NCBI GenBank assembly: GCA_947461125.1
Contig: CANHHX010000002.1
Span: forward strand, 1-64,000
Length of the DNA: 64,000 nt
Source: Bacteroidota bacterium
GTDB lineage: Bacteria; Bacteroidota; Bacteroidia; Chitinophagales; Chitinophagaceae
Reading direction: 5' to 3'
In this document: positions 35,556 to 44,529 of the stretch, in pieces
How positions within the stretch are numbered: position 1 is the stretch's first letter
How the letters are laid out: each line of letters begins with the position of its first letter
The notes under the pieces: generated by a model
The model's input: the letters and a program-made list of their open reading frames with translations, nothing else
Database searches by the model: none
What the model was told of the DNA's origin: nothing
Translations under genes and position numbers: made by a program

Positions 35556-37094
35556 ATGATTGTAAAATTAAGAAAAATGAAGATTAAAATCATTTTCATA
35601 CTAGGGCTAATGTGCTTATTTATAATAAGCCTATTTTCATTTACGCCCACTGTTAAAAATTCGAGCTTATCCGGAGAAGCGCTTGCCAAACAATATTGTG
35701 GTAGTTGTCATATATATACAGCACCAGACTTACTAGATAAAAAAACTTGGAAAGAAAGTGTACTACCTAATATGGGATGGCGTTTAGGAATTAGAGGCGT
35801 TAATGATAGCCCATACGCCTCTATGGAACCAGATGAAGCAGCTATTGTCGAAAAATTAAGGGTCTATCCAAATTCACCTATCATTTCAAAATTGGATTGG
35901 CAAAAAATTGTAGACTTTTATATCACAAAAGCACCGGCATCTGTAATTCCTGCAAAAACAACTACTGTTGTAAAAACTTCTACCAGACAGTTTTTTAGTG
36001 AGCCTGTTTTTATAGACAACAAACAAGCGCCTAAAACTAGCATGATAAAATTCAATGACGCAACTGGCACATTGTATGTAAGTGACGCCATTAATGAGTT
36101 GTATGCTTTAGATAAAAATTTAAAACTCACAGAAACCTGGAATACACCATCGGCGGTGGTAGATTTATTATTTGAAAAAAATAAAGAGCCAAGAGCCTTG
36201 TGTATAGGGAGCATTGCTCCTTCAGAAAAAAAAGAAGGTTTTTTACTATCACTGGATTCTACTGAACAGAAAGCATCTTTTGGTGGATTGGCAAGGCCTG
36301 TACATATTGAAAAAGCAGATATAAATCAAGACGGAAAAGAAGATATCATTATTTGCCAATTTGGAAATCATACTGGTAAAATAAGTTGGTTAGATGGGGG
36401 TGATATTCGAAAAGAAAATATTTTAGTGTACCGCCCAGGTGCTAGAAAAGCTGAAATTGTTGATTTGAACAAAGATGGAAAATTAGACATCGTTGTTATG
36501 ATGGCACAAGCGTACGAAGGAATCTACCTTTTAGAAAATAAAGGAGACGGCACTTTTAAAGAAACGCCACTTGTTAAATTTCCACCCGTGTATGGTGTAA
36601 GTTATTTTGAAATGGTGGATATGAATAAAGACGGTTTTTTAGACATTGTTATGAGCAATGGCGACAACTGGGATTTATCTAGGGTTAAAAAAAGATTTCA
36701 TGGCGTTCGCATTTTACTCAATGACAAACTCAATCATTTCAAAGAAAGCTTTTTCTTCCCCATGTATGGCGCTAGTAAAGCTGTTGCAAGAGACTTTGAT
36801 GGAGATGGAGATCTAGACATTGCTGCCATTTCATTTTATGACGACCTTGCTAAACCCGAACAAGGGTTTATTTACTATGAAAACACGGGAAATATGCAGT
36901 TTGCCCCTACTTCCACAACAGAAGCTGCCAACGGAAAGTGGCTTACCATGGAAATAGCCGATATAGATAAAGATGGTGACACAGACATCGTACTTGGTTC
37001 ATTTATTTATACCTTTAGTGAAATGACGCAACTCCTTATGAAAGGAATTGAGCATTTTCCACAGTTATTGGTGTTGCGCAACAATAAAAAATAA
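35556..37094 (+). CDS. Exported cytochrome c-type protein fused to VCBS/FG-GAP propeller
   Basis: 512 residues. A signal/anchor helix is followed by one c-type heme motif CGSCH (residues 48-52 from this start), with a candidate Met ligand in LPNMGWRLG. A propeller domain with five calcium-binding D-x-[ND]-x-D-G repeats follows: DINQDGKED, DLNKDGKLD, DMNKDGFLD, DFDGDGDLD and DIDKDGDTD. A second ATG at 35577 is an equally good signal-peptide start. It may pass electrons to, or from, a surface redox partner (inference). A thioredoxin-like gene follows after 5 bases. Confidence 0.85.
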   Translation: MIVKLRKMKIKIIFILGLMCLFIISLFSFTPTVKNSSLSGEALAKQYCGSCHIYTAPDLLDKKTWKESVLPNMGWRLGIRGVNDSPYASMEPDEAAIVEKLRVYPNSPIISKLDWQKIVDFYITKAPASVIPAKTTTVVKTSTRQFFSEPVFIDNKQAPKTSMIKFNDATGTLYVSDAINELYALDKNLKLTETWNTPSAVVDLLFEKNKEPRALCIGSIAPSEKKEGFLLSLDSTEQKASFGGLARPVHIEKADINQDGKEDIIICQFGNHTGKISWLDGGDIRKENILVYRPGARKAEIVDLNKDGKLDIVVMMAQAYEGIYLLENKGDGTFKETPLVKFPPVYGVSYFEMVDMNKDGFLDIVMSNGDNWDLSRVKKRFHGVRILLNDKLNHFKESFFFPMYGASKAVARDFDGDGDLDIAAISFYDDLAKPEQGFIYYENTGNMQFAPTSTTEAANGKWLTMEIADIDKDGDTDIVLGSFIYTFSEMTQLLMKGIEHFPQLLVLRNNKK

Positions 37095-37099
37095 TTCAT

Positions 37100-37537
37100 A
37101 TGCTCCGCCTATTATTGATATTTCTTTTTCCGCTTTTTCAAATAGCTTCAACTTGGGAGTCAAATTTTGATGTAGCAAAACAACGTTCAATAAAAGAAAG
37201 TAAAGTTATACTCATTCATTTTGTACATAAAAGTGGAGACGCTAATAAAGGTAAGCTAGAAAAAGAAGTATTTGAAACCAGCGAATTTGCAGCATATGCA
37301 AATAACCATTTAGTGTTATTGAAAATTGATTTAGGCATAGAACAAACGAGTTCCGAAAAACAATTTTATCACAATGCAATTATTCGTGAACGCTACAACA
37401 GTGCCGCAATTACACCGTTTACCGTCATTACAGATGCTGATGGGAAAGTGTTAAAAACTTGGAATTATAAAAAGCCTTTAAAGAGTTCTGAATTAATATC
37501 AGGTATCCAAACAACGATCGAAGCAAACAAACAATAA
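37100..37537 (+). CDS. Exported thioredoxin-fold protein without the CxxC motif
   Basis: 145 residues with a signal peptide (about 1-17). The fold is that of DUF255/thioredoxin-like proteins: VILIHFVHKSGDANKGKLEKEVF matches the usual active-site helix start, and the cis-Pro loop is ITPFTVITDADGKVL. Where WCGPC-type cysteines are expected the sequence reads HKSGDANK, and no Cys occurs anywhere in the mature part. A redox role is therefore unlikely; it may be a chaperone-like or binding variant. It lies between the cytochrome-VCBS and alpha/beta-hydrolase genes. Confidence 0.7.
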   Translation: MLRLLLIFLFPLFQIASTWESNFDVAKQRSIKESKVILIHFVHKSGDANKGKLEKEVFETSEFAAYANNHLVLLKIDLGIEQTSSEKQFYHNAIIRERYNSAAITPFTVITDADGKVLKTWNYKKPLKSSELISGIQTTIEANKQ

Positions 37538-37542
37538 GCAAC

Positions 37543-38490
37543 ATGAAAAAATTCATACAATACACTGGCATTGGAATAGTAGCAATCCTCGTTTTTGTTT
37601 TGTTTGCTATTATTGTTTTGGCAGAAAATGATAAAAAACTAGAAACATTACTACCTATATATACAAACACAGCATCAAAATTTATGCCGGTTCTAGGTAT
37701 GAATGTGCATTACCGAATAGAAGGTAATACATCAGATTCTGTTCCACTGGTGCTGATACACGGCACATCCGCATCATTACATACCTGGGATAGTTTAACA
37801 CTCCTTTTAAGTGGAAAGAAAAAAATTATTCGCTTTGACTTGCCTGCTTTTGGACTTACCGGCCCCAATCCAGCAAACACATATAACGCAGATGTCTATA
37901 ATATTTTTGTTGATTCGGTCCTTGAAAAATTAAACGTCAAATCTTGTATCATAGCCGGAAACTCACTAGGCGGAAGCATTGCATGGCATTACGCGCTCTA
38001 TAATCCATCGAGGGTACAACAGTTAATATTACTTGACGCAAGTGGATACCCGAAAAAAAATGAAAAAGGTTCGCTTGGTTTTAAAATTGCAAGTATGCCT
38101 ATCATTAATAATCTTCTATTATGGGTAACCCCAAAATTTTTAGTTAAAAAAAGTTTGGAAGGCGTATTTGTAGATAAAAATAAAATTAATGATGAATCCA
38201 TTAATCGTTACCACGATTTACTATTAAGAGAAGGAAATAGAAAAGCAGCACTCTCTATTTTTAAAACAGGTTTTAAGCCAAATCCAGCACCCATAAAAAC
38301 AATAAGTAAACCAACCCTTATTATTTGGGGAGATCAGGATCAACTCATCAACGTTTCCAATGCTTACTTATTTCATAAAGACATTAAAGGAAGTAAACTG
38401 ATTGTATTAAAAAATGTAGGACATGCGCCCATGGAAGAAACACCTACACAAGTAGCTGCGGAAATAGCTACGTTTTTAAACCTACATTAA
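37543..38490 (+). CDS. Membrane-anchored alpha/beta-fold hydrolase
   Basis: 315 residues with an N-terminal membrane helix (about 7-27). The alpha/beta-hydrolase core has the oxyanion HGTSASLHTW, nucleophile elbow AGNSLGGSIAW (Ser), acid IWGDQDQLI (Asp) and His in VGHAPMEETP. It resembles lipase/haloalkane-dehalogenase-like hydrolases; the substrate is unknown. The three genes 35556-38490 run with gaps of 5 bases each and are probably one operon. Confidence 0.8.
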   Translation: MKKFIQYTGIGIVAILVFVLFAIIVLAENDKKLETLLPIYTNTASKFMPVLGMNVHYRIEGNTSDSVPLVLIHGTSASLHTWDSLTLLLSGKKKIIRFDLPAFGLTGPNPANTYNADVYNIFVDSVLEKLNVKSCIIAGNSLGGSIAWHYALYNPSRVQQLILLDASGYPKKNEKGSLGFKIASMPIINNLLLWVTPKFLVKKSLEGVFVDKNKINDESINRYHDLLLREGNRKAALSIFKTGFKPNPAPIKTISKPTLIIWGDQDQLINVSNAYLFHKDIKGSKLIVLKNVGHAPMEETPTQVAAEIATFLNLH

Positions 38491-38496
38491 ACAGGA

Positions 38497-39768
38497 TTAA
38501 TCAACGGGCAGTTCAGGGTTTTCTAGCGCATTTAAAGCATCTGGTGCATCATTTAATACCTCTACATCCCTTAATTGACGCTGAATAGCACGGGTACGCA
38601 CACCTACTACTTCATCGAGTTGTTTAAGACCATTTTGAATATTACCCTGTGCCTTTTCGATGAGGCCACCAAATTTTTCAAACTCTGTTTTTACATTGCC
38701 CAACACTTTCCACACTTCGCCACTACGTTTTTGAATCGCAAGTGTTTTAAAGCCCATTTGCAAACTATTTAAAATTGCGGCAAGGGTACTCGGACCCGTC
38801 ACCACTATTTTATAATTGCGTTGTAAATCTTCGAGTAAGCTTGCTTTTCTTACCACTTCGGCATAAATGCCCTCGAATGGTAAAAATAAAATTCCAAAAT
38901 CGGTGGTATTAGGTGGATCAAGGTATTTGTCAGAAATATCTTTGGCCATTTTTTTAATGGTTTGCTCTAAATTTTTTTGCGCTACTTCTATCTGTGCAAT
39001 ATCAGAAGTATCATAAGCGGTTTGTAACTGCTCGTACACATCTTTTGGAAATTTTGCATCGATAGGAAGCCAGACCTGCTTATTATTATCATCACGGCCT
39101 GGTAGTTTAATGGCAAATTCTACAATGTCTGCACTGTTTTGCTTGGTTTTTACATTAGCTGCATACTGTTCTGGCGCTAGTATTTGTTCAAGTAACATAG
39201 CGAGCTGTACTTCGCCAATACCTCCACGCATTTTTACATTACTAAGTACTTTTTTCAAACCCCCTACATCATTAGCTAGTGTTTTCATTTCTCCAAGTCC
39301 CAGTTGCACGGCTTCTAACTGCTTTCCAACTGCCTCAAAAGACTGACCAAGCCTTTCATTCAAAGTTTTTTGAAGTTTTTCATCCACCGTTTCGCGCATT
39401 TGCTCTAGCTTTTTTTCGGTTTGCTCGATTAGTTTAGATTGGCCGTCTGTTAAATCGGTAAACTTATTTTTTAGCGCTTGGGTTAAATCAATTAAGCCAT
39501 TTCGTAAATCATCTCTATTGTGTTTATGATTCGTGTCCGTTTTTTGAATAAGGCCATCAAGTCCAGATTGTAACCTGTTGTTGATTTCCGTTCTATTCAT
39601 ACTAAAATCTGTTTTTATAGAGTGTTCCAATTGTGCAATTTTAGATTGTAGTACGGCCATTTCTTTTTGCAAACCTGTTCCAATATTGGATTTTGAAAGC
39701 AATAGGACTACTAGAAAAAGCGATACGCTAGTAACGGCAAGTAAAGCATATAAAACAAATTCATTCAT
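38497..39768 (-). CDS. rmuC: DNA recombination protein RmuC homologue
   Basis: 423 residues. One N-terminal membrane helix (about 5-22) and a coiled coil (about 30-150) precede the RmuC domain: MRGGIGEVQLAMLLEQILAPEQY, WLPIDAKFPKDVYEQL, NTTDFGILFLPFEGIYAEV and VTGPSTLAAILNSLQMGF. RmuC limits inversions between repeats in E. coli; its core belongs to a nuclease-like fold. The upstream ATG at 39789 is less likely than the one at 39768 (MNEFVLYALL), which leads directly into the helix and lies 18 bases after a TATCTTTG box. Confidence 0.93.
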   Translation of the reverse strand: MNEFVLYALLAVTSVSLFLVVLLLSKSNIGTGLQKEMAVLQSKIAQLEHSIKTDFSMNRTEINNRLQSGLDGLIQKTDTNHKHNRDDLRNGLIDLTQALKNKFTDLTDGQSKLIEQTEKKLEQMRETVDEKLQKTLNERLGQSFEAVGKQLEAVQLGLGEMKTLANDVGGLKKVLSNVKMRGGIGEVQLAMLLEQILAPEQYAANVKTKQNSADIVEFAIKLPGRDDNNKQVWLPIDAKFPKDVYEQLQTAYDTSDIAQIEVAQKNLEQTIKKMAKDISDKYLDPPNTTDFGILFLPFEGIYAEVVRKASLLEDLQRNYKIVVTGPSTLAAILNSLQMGFKTLAIQKRSGEVWKVLGNVKTEFEKFGGLIEKAQGNIQNGLKQLDEVVGVRTRAIQRQLRDVEVLNDAPDALNALENPELPVD

Positions 39769-39786
39769 TGGTAGAATTTTAGAATT

Positions 39787-39794
39787 CAAAGATA
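39787..39794 (-). promoter_or_regulatory. -7 promoter box of rmuC
   Basis: TATCTTTG on the minus strand, 18 bases before the ATG at 39768. It matches TAnnTTTG. Confidence 0.45.
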
Positions 39795-39852
39795 AGCGCA
39801 GGGTCCTCCGCCTATTGGAGCAGTGAGATATTTAACAAAAAAATGTAAGAGA

Positions 39853-39860
39853 TAGATTTG
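39853..39860 (+). promoter_or_regulatory. -7 promoter box of the pxp operon
   Basis: TAGATTTG fits TAnnTTTG and lies 24 bases before the ATG of pxpB. A TTT instead of TTG occupies the -33 position (39831). Confidence 0.45.
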
Positions 39861-39884
39861 AAATAGTTGGTGTAAATTGAGGGT

Positions 39885-40607
39885 ATGTCTGCTACATCTT
39901 CTTACCAAATATATCCTATATCAGATCAGGCTGTCACGCTTGATTTTGGAGGGCCTATAAGTTTAGAAACAAACGATAGGGTGTATATGTTAATGGATGC
40001 GCTTATAAAAAATAAATTAGAAGGTGTTACAGATATTATTCCTGCTTATAATTCGGTAACTGTTGTTTACAATTACATGACGGTATATCAGCGTCAATTG
40101 AAAAACGAAAATACTATACCCGCTTATTCATTTATAAAAAATTGGATTGAAAATAATGTAAATCAAGATGTCAGTGCTATTGACTTTTCTAAAAATGAAA
40201 TTATTATTCCAGTTTGTTATGACAAAAGTGTAGCACCCGATATTGAATCAGTGGCAGATCAACATCAAATGAGCACCCAGAAAGTAATAGAACTCCATAC
40301 TGCAAAAACATACCGTGTTTTTATGAATGGTTTTTTACCTGGATTTGCTTATATGGGTATTGTAGATCCAGCTATTCAAACACCAAGACACAAAAATCCA
40401 AGACCGCTTGTACAAGCTGGAAGCGTTGGTATTGCTGGCGTTCAAACGGGTATTTACCCTTGCAACTCGCCGGGTGGATGGCAAATTATTGGTAAAACAC
40501 CGCTTGCATTAATTGATGAAAATGAAAACATATTATTAACGCCTGGAAGCTTTGTAAAATTTAATGCGATTTCTATTTTAGAATTTGAAAAACTACATAA
40601 ACAATGA
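39885..40607 (+). CDS. pxpB: 5-oxoprolinase subunit PxpB (KipI family)
   Basis: 240-residue subunit of the ATP-dependent prokaryotic 5-oxoprolinase PxpABC, which opens the pyroglutamate ring to give glutamate. Family blocks include the C-terminal FMNGFLPGFAYMG, TPRHKNPRPLVQAGSVGIAG and GGWQIIGKTPL. KipI of Bacillus was first described as a kinase inhibitor, but the joint pxpBCA order here supports the oxoprolinase role. Its end overlaps pxpC by 4 bases (ATGA). Confidence 0.95.
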   Translation: MSATSSYQIYPISDQAVTLDFGGPISLETNDRVYMLMDALIKNKLEGVTDIIPAYNSVTVVYNYMTVYQRQLKNENTIPAYSFIKNWIENNVNQDVSAIDFSKNEIIIPVCYDKSVAPDIESVADQHQMSTQKVIELHTAKTYRVFMNGFLPGFAYMGIVDPAIQTPRHKNPRPLVQAGSVGIAGVQTGIYPCNSPGGWQIIGKTPLALIDENENILLTPGSFVKFNAISILEFEKLHKQ

Positions 40608-41542
40608 GTATTCAAATTTTAAAAGCAGGGATTTTAGATAGCTTACAAGGTTTGCCGGTTACAGGTAAACAACACCAGGGATTTAGTCCGGGTGGATCGA
40701 TGGATGTCGTAGCCCATTCGGTTGCCAACGCACTTGTTGGCAATAAAAGAGAAGCGATTGTTTTAGAAATGCATATACCCGCTGCAGTAATTGTATTTAA
40801 CAAAGAAACGCTATTCACATTTACAGGAGCTGTAACATCAGCAACCCTTGACAATGAAACGGTAAATAGTAATCAACCCATCATTGTAAATGCTGGATCA
40901 AAACTAACGTTTAACACAGGCACAAATGGAGCTAGAATTTATCTAGCTGTACAGGGTGGTTTTGTATTTACAAAAGGAAGGCTTCAAAAAAACGATGTCT
41001 TGTTAACGGTACAAAGTTTTAATTATCACTTTGAAGGAGTAGGGCAATTACATGCATTAACAACCGGATGGACTGCACAGACCGTAGAATTTTACCGGTG
41101 CAATATCATTCGCTGCATACAAGGACCCAACTTTAATGTGTTATCAAAAAAGGAAATAGAACAGCTTGAAAATAAACGATTTGAAATTGACCTACAAAGT
41201 AACAGAATGGGCTTTCGCTTAAAAAGTGATCCCATTTGTCATACTATAACCCCAGAACTTCTATCCACAGCAGTAACTCGGGGTACTTTACAATTAACGC
41301 CAGCCGGACAACTCATTGTTTTAATGGCCGATCATCAAACTACTGGTGGCTATCCCCGAATTGGGACGGTGATTGGTGCAGATATGGCTTCACTGGCACA
41401 AATGCCCATTGGAAGTTCGTTTGGGATAAAATGGATTGACATTCAGGAAGCAGAAAGACTTTTATTACAGCAGGAAACAAATTTGCAGCAATTAGAAAAT
41501 GCCTGTAAATTCAGGCTACAAGAATACTTTTCAGAAAAATAA
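40604..41542 (+). CDS. pxpC: 5-oxoprolinase subunit PxpC (KipA family)
   Basis: 312-residue partner of PxpB, forming the ATP-using part of the enzyme (by family). The N-terminal ILKAGILDSLQG, GFSPGGSMDVVAHSVAN and C-terminal GYPRIGTVIGADMASLAQ blocks are characteristic. It is translationally coupled to pxpB upstream and separated from pxpA by one base. It is complete, with a usual length. Confidence 0.95.
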   Translation: MSIQILKAGILDSLQGLPVTGKQHQGFSPGGSMDVVAHSVANALVGNKREAIVLEMHIPAAVIVFNKETLFTFTGAVTSATLDNETVNSNQPIIVNAGSKLTFNTGTNGARIYLAVQGGFVFTKGRLQKNDVLLTVQSFNYHFEGVGQLHALTTGWTAQTVEFYRCNIIRCIQGPNFNVLSKKEIEQLENKRFEIDLQSNRMGFRLKSDPICHTITPELLSTAVTRGTLQLTPAGQLIVLMADHQTTGGYPRIGTVIGADMASLAQMPIGSSFGIKWIDIQEAERLLLQQETNLQQLENACKFRLQEYFSEK

Positions 41543-41543
41543 A

Positions 41544-42257
41544 ATGCTACTAATCAATTGCGACATGGGGGAAGGGTTAGACAATGACGAAGCCCTCATG
41601 CCCTATATAGACGCCGCCAACATTGCCTGCGGTTACCATGCAGGAGATACGGATACCATCAAAAAAACAATTGCCTTAGCGCAAAAAAATAAAGTACAAA
41701 TAGGTGCGCACTTTTCTTATCTAGACAAAGAAAATTTTGGGAGAAAAGAAATGCATTTGTCAAATACAGCGGTGTATGATTTAGTGTCGGAACAGCTAGT
41801 TCTATTTTCGAATATTGCCAAAGAAATGGGGCAAATTGTAACGCATGTAAAACCGCACGGGGCTTTATACAATCAAGCTGCTAAAAATATTGAATTAGCT
41901 ACAACCATTGCCAGTGCTGTGTTTTACCAGTTACCTGCTACTGTTTATTTTGGTTTAAGTGGTAGTGTCATGTTAGATGCAGCAAATAATATCGGGCTTG
42001 CTACTGCTCATGAAGTTTTTGCAGATAGGGCTTATTTAAAAGATGGTAGTTTATGTCCGAGAAATATAGATGGCGCTGTATTTACAAATGAAAAAAACGT
42101 GGCAGAACAGGTATCGCTTTTAATGCAAGAGAAAAAAATAAAAGCCATGGATGCAACAATCATAGATGTGGCAGCTGATACCATTTGTATTCATGCCGAT
42201 ACTCCCAACGCACTTGCATTTGCAAAAGTAATTTTTAGACTTGTAAAAAATAAATAG
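41544..42257 (+). CDS. pxpA: 5-oxoprolinase subunit PxpA (LamB/YcsF family)
   Basis: 237-residue catalytic-type subunit of the LamB/YcsF family. Diagnostic blocks are NCDMGEGLDNDEALMPYIDAANIACGYHAGD, IGAHFSYLDKENFGR, THVKPHGALYNQAAK and EVFADRAYLKDGSL. A frame open from 41499 lies inside pxpC; the ATG at 41544 (MLLINCDMGEG) fits the family start. Subunits run in the order B-C-A, followed by the transporter after 2 bases. Confidence 0.95.
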   Translation: MLLINCDMGEGLDNDEALMPYIDAANIACGYHAGDTDTIKKTIALAQKNKVQIGAHFSYLDKENFGRKEMHLSNTAVYDLVSEQLVLFSNIAKEMGQIVTHVKPHGALYNQAAKNIELATTIASAVFYQLPATVYFGLSGSVMLDAANNIGLATAHEVFADRAYLKDGSLCPRNIDGAVFTNEKNVAEQVSLLMQEKKIKAMDATIIDVAADTICIHADTPNALAFAKVIFRLVKNK

Positions 42258-42259
42258 CA

Positions 42260-43447
42260 TTGAATTCAGCAAAAAAACAAAATGCAATATTAGGTGCGGC
42301 TTTTTTAATGGCTACTTCTGCGATAGGCCCTGGATTTTTAACGCAAACCACTGTTTTTACGCAACAGCTACTTGCAAGTTTTGGTTTTGTAATTTTACTA
42401 TCAATACTATTAGACATTGGCGCGCAATTAAATATTTGGAGAATTTTAGTTGTAAGTAGTAAACGTGCTCCGATTATTGCCAATGAACTACTGCCTGGCC
42501 TGGGGTATTTTATAACGGGGCTCATTGTACTTGGGGGAATCGCTTTTAATATTGGCAATATTGGTGGTTGTGGGCTTGGCCTACACGTATTAACCGGACT
42601 AAATCCAGTAGTAGGGGCTATTATTAGTTGCTTTTTAGCACTTTTTATTTTTTGGATGAAGGAAGCAGGAGCGTTACTAGACCGTTTTACCAAAATTCTA
42701 GGGCTGGTTATGATGGGGCTTACCTTATTTATCGCGCTCAACTCCAATCCCCCTGTATATGAAGCCATAGCCCATAGTTTTATGCCAACCCTATTTAGTG
42801 CAAAAGCTATTGTAACACTCGTTGGCGGAACAGTAGGTGGGTATATTTGTTTTGCGGGTGGTCACCGTTTGTTGGATGCTGGTTATGCGGGAACAGCATC
42901 TTTACAAGATACGAATAAAAGTGCCGTTTCAGGTATATTAATTACCGCTATCATGCGCATCGTTTTATTTTTAGCAGCATTAGGTGTTGTGTCGGGTGGA
43001 GGAATTTTAGATGCTTCTAATCCTGCGGCTAGTGTTTTTAAAATAGCAGCTGGAAATCTTGGTTATACTTTTTTTGGTTTGGTGCTTTGGTGTGCAGCCA
43101 TCACATCGGTTGTAGGAGCCGCCTATACTTCTATTTCTTTTTTACGAAATTTTAGTAGCTGGGTCGATAAGCATCATCAAATAGCAATTAGCATTTTTAT
43201 TATTATCAGTACACTTATATTTACATATTTAGGCAACCCAGTAAAAATACTTGTTACGGTTGGCGCACTTAATGGACTTATTTTGCCAGTTGCTTTGGCC
43301 GTTATTTTAATCGCCGCACACTATAAAAAAATTGTAGGAAATTATAAGCAGCCTTTGTGGCTAGATATAGCAGGGTGGCTAGTTGTAGCCGTTATGACTG
43401 CATTAAGTATACTCACCATTAAAGATTGGATTACAGGATTATTGTAA
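42260..43447 (+). CDS. NRAMP-fold transporter of the pxp operon, lacking metal motifs
   Basis: 395-residue protein with about eleven membrane helices. Helix 1 begins like NRAMP (AIGPGFL), but the metal-binding DPGN is replaced by TQTTVFTQ. The helix 6 MPHN-type motif reads VGGTVGGYICFAGG. It starts with TTG directly after pxpA. The Bacillus subtilis ycsFG-kipIA cluster has the same type of transporter, so I infer uptake of 5-oxoproline or a related substrate rather than Mn/Fe. The substrate has not been shown by sequence. Confidence 0.8.
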   Translation: MNSAKKQNAILGAAFLMATSAIGPGFLTQTTVFTQQLLASFGFVILLSILLDIGAQLNIWRILVVSSKRAPIIANELLPGLGYFITGLIVLGGIAFNIGNIGGCGLGLHVLTGLNPVVGAIISCFLALFIFWMKEAGALLDRFTKILGLVMMGLTLFIALNSNPPVYEAIAHSFMPTLFSAKAIVTLVGGTVGGYICFAGGHRLLDAGYAGTASLQDTNKSAVSGILITAIMRIVLFLAALGVVSGGGILDASNPAASVFKIAAGNLGYTFFGLVLWCAAITSVVGAAYTSISFLRNFSSWVDKHHQIAISIFIIISTLIFTYLGNPVKILVTVGALNGLILPVALAVILIAAHYKKIVGNYKQPLWLDIAGWLVVAVMTALSILTIKDWITGLL

Positions 43448-43452
43448 GCCAA

Positions 43453-44505
43453 TTATAAACCGGTACTCGCTAATAAAGTTGACGCATTTACAGATGGATT
43501 AACGCTTGGCAGTTCTATTTTTTGAATCAACGATTCCGGGTTTTCTCTGTTATAAGCACCCTTTAAATACAACTTATCGTAATAGGTTAGAAGTACATTA
43601 AAGCTACTTTCAATATCGTCTTCAATTAAAAAATTGATAGCCGTTTTTGTTTCTAATCCACCGAGTCTTTTTTTGATACGAAGTATCGCACTCATTAATT
43701 GATCTTTTTCAAATTTGCCATATCCACTAACAATAAATTGAAGACGACTTGCAAATGGAATATCTAAAAAGTAAAGCTTGCTCTTTCGCATTTGCTCAAA
43801 TAGTTGAGTAGGAATATTGACAAGACCTATACGTCTACTTTCATCTTCTAACCAAATGTATGAATGGCTTGCACTAATTTTATATAGTGCTTGTGCCAAT
43901 ACATTTTCAAACTGTTCTTGGGAGGGTTGTACCGGCTGTCCCAAATTTCCAAAAGTAGAACCCTTGTGGTGCGCGAGCCCTTCTAAGTCAATAGTGGGCT
44001 GACCGAGTGCTTTTAGGGACTGTAGGGTTTCTGTTTTACCAGACCCCGTAAATCCACCCAATACTTTACATTGATACGGTATTATAAATTGCGCTAGTAC
44101 CCAGTTACGATAAGCTTTATATCCACCAGCAAGCGTATATACGGTATAGCCGTATAAATCTAAAAGCCATGCTACACCTGCGCTGCGCATACCCCCGCGC
44201 CAACAGTGCACAAGCACCACTTTATTGTTTGGGTCAGGGCTTGCAGCGAGTAGCGCCTCTACTTCACTTACCATCGCAGTCATTTTAACGCCAAAATAGT
44301 TGAGGCCTAATTTGATGGCAGGTTGTTTACCTTGTTGTTTGTAAGCGGTGCCTACCACCTTTCGTTCTTCATCAGAAAACAAGGGTAAAGAATATGCGTT
44401 TTTCATGTGGGCATGCGCATACTCCAATGGGCTTCGAACATCCAAGATGGGGTACTGTTCCATCATGGAAACAAACTCTGTTATAGATATACGTTTTACA
44501 GCCAT
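43453..44505 (-). CDS. mnmH: tRNA 2-selenouridine synthase (MnmH/SelU)
   Basis: 350 residues. An N-terminal rhodanese domain has catalytic C101 in VHCWRGGMRSAG. A P-loop domain has GGFTGSGKTETL (near 150-160). MnmH replaces sulfur with selenium at the wobble 2-thiouridine of some tRNAs, through a geranylated intermediate. SelD is not in the window, so selenium use cannot be confirmed. A TATATTTG box ends 5 bases before the ATG, so the message is probably leaderless. Convergent with the NRAMP-type gene. Confidence 0.93.
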   Translation of the reverse strand: MAVKRISITEFVSMMEQYPILDVRSPLEYAHAHMKNAYSLPLFSDEERKVVGTAYKQQGKQPAIKLGLNYFGVKMTAMVSEVEALLAASPDPNNKVVLVHCWRGGMRSAGVAWLLDLYGYTVYTLAGGYKAYRNWVLAQFIIPYQCKVLGGFTGSGKTETLQSLKALGQPTIDLEGLAHHKGSTFGNLGQPVQPSQEQFENVLAQALYKISASHSYIWLEDESRRIGLVNIPTQLFEQMRKSKLYFLDIPFASRLQFIVSGYGKFEKDQLMSAILRIKKRLGGLETKTAINFLIEDDIESSFNVLLTYYDKLYLKGAYNRENPESLIQKIELPSVNPSVNASTLLASTGL

Positions 44506-44510
44506 CCTTA

Positions 44511-44518
44511 CAAATATA
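44511..44518 (-). promoter_or_regulatory. -7 promoter box of mnmH
   Basis: TATATTTG on the minus strand, separated from the ATG by 5 bases. Predicts leaderless translation. No clear -33 TTG. Confidence 0.45.
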
Positions 44519-44529
44519 AAGAAACGCTG

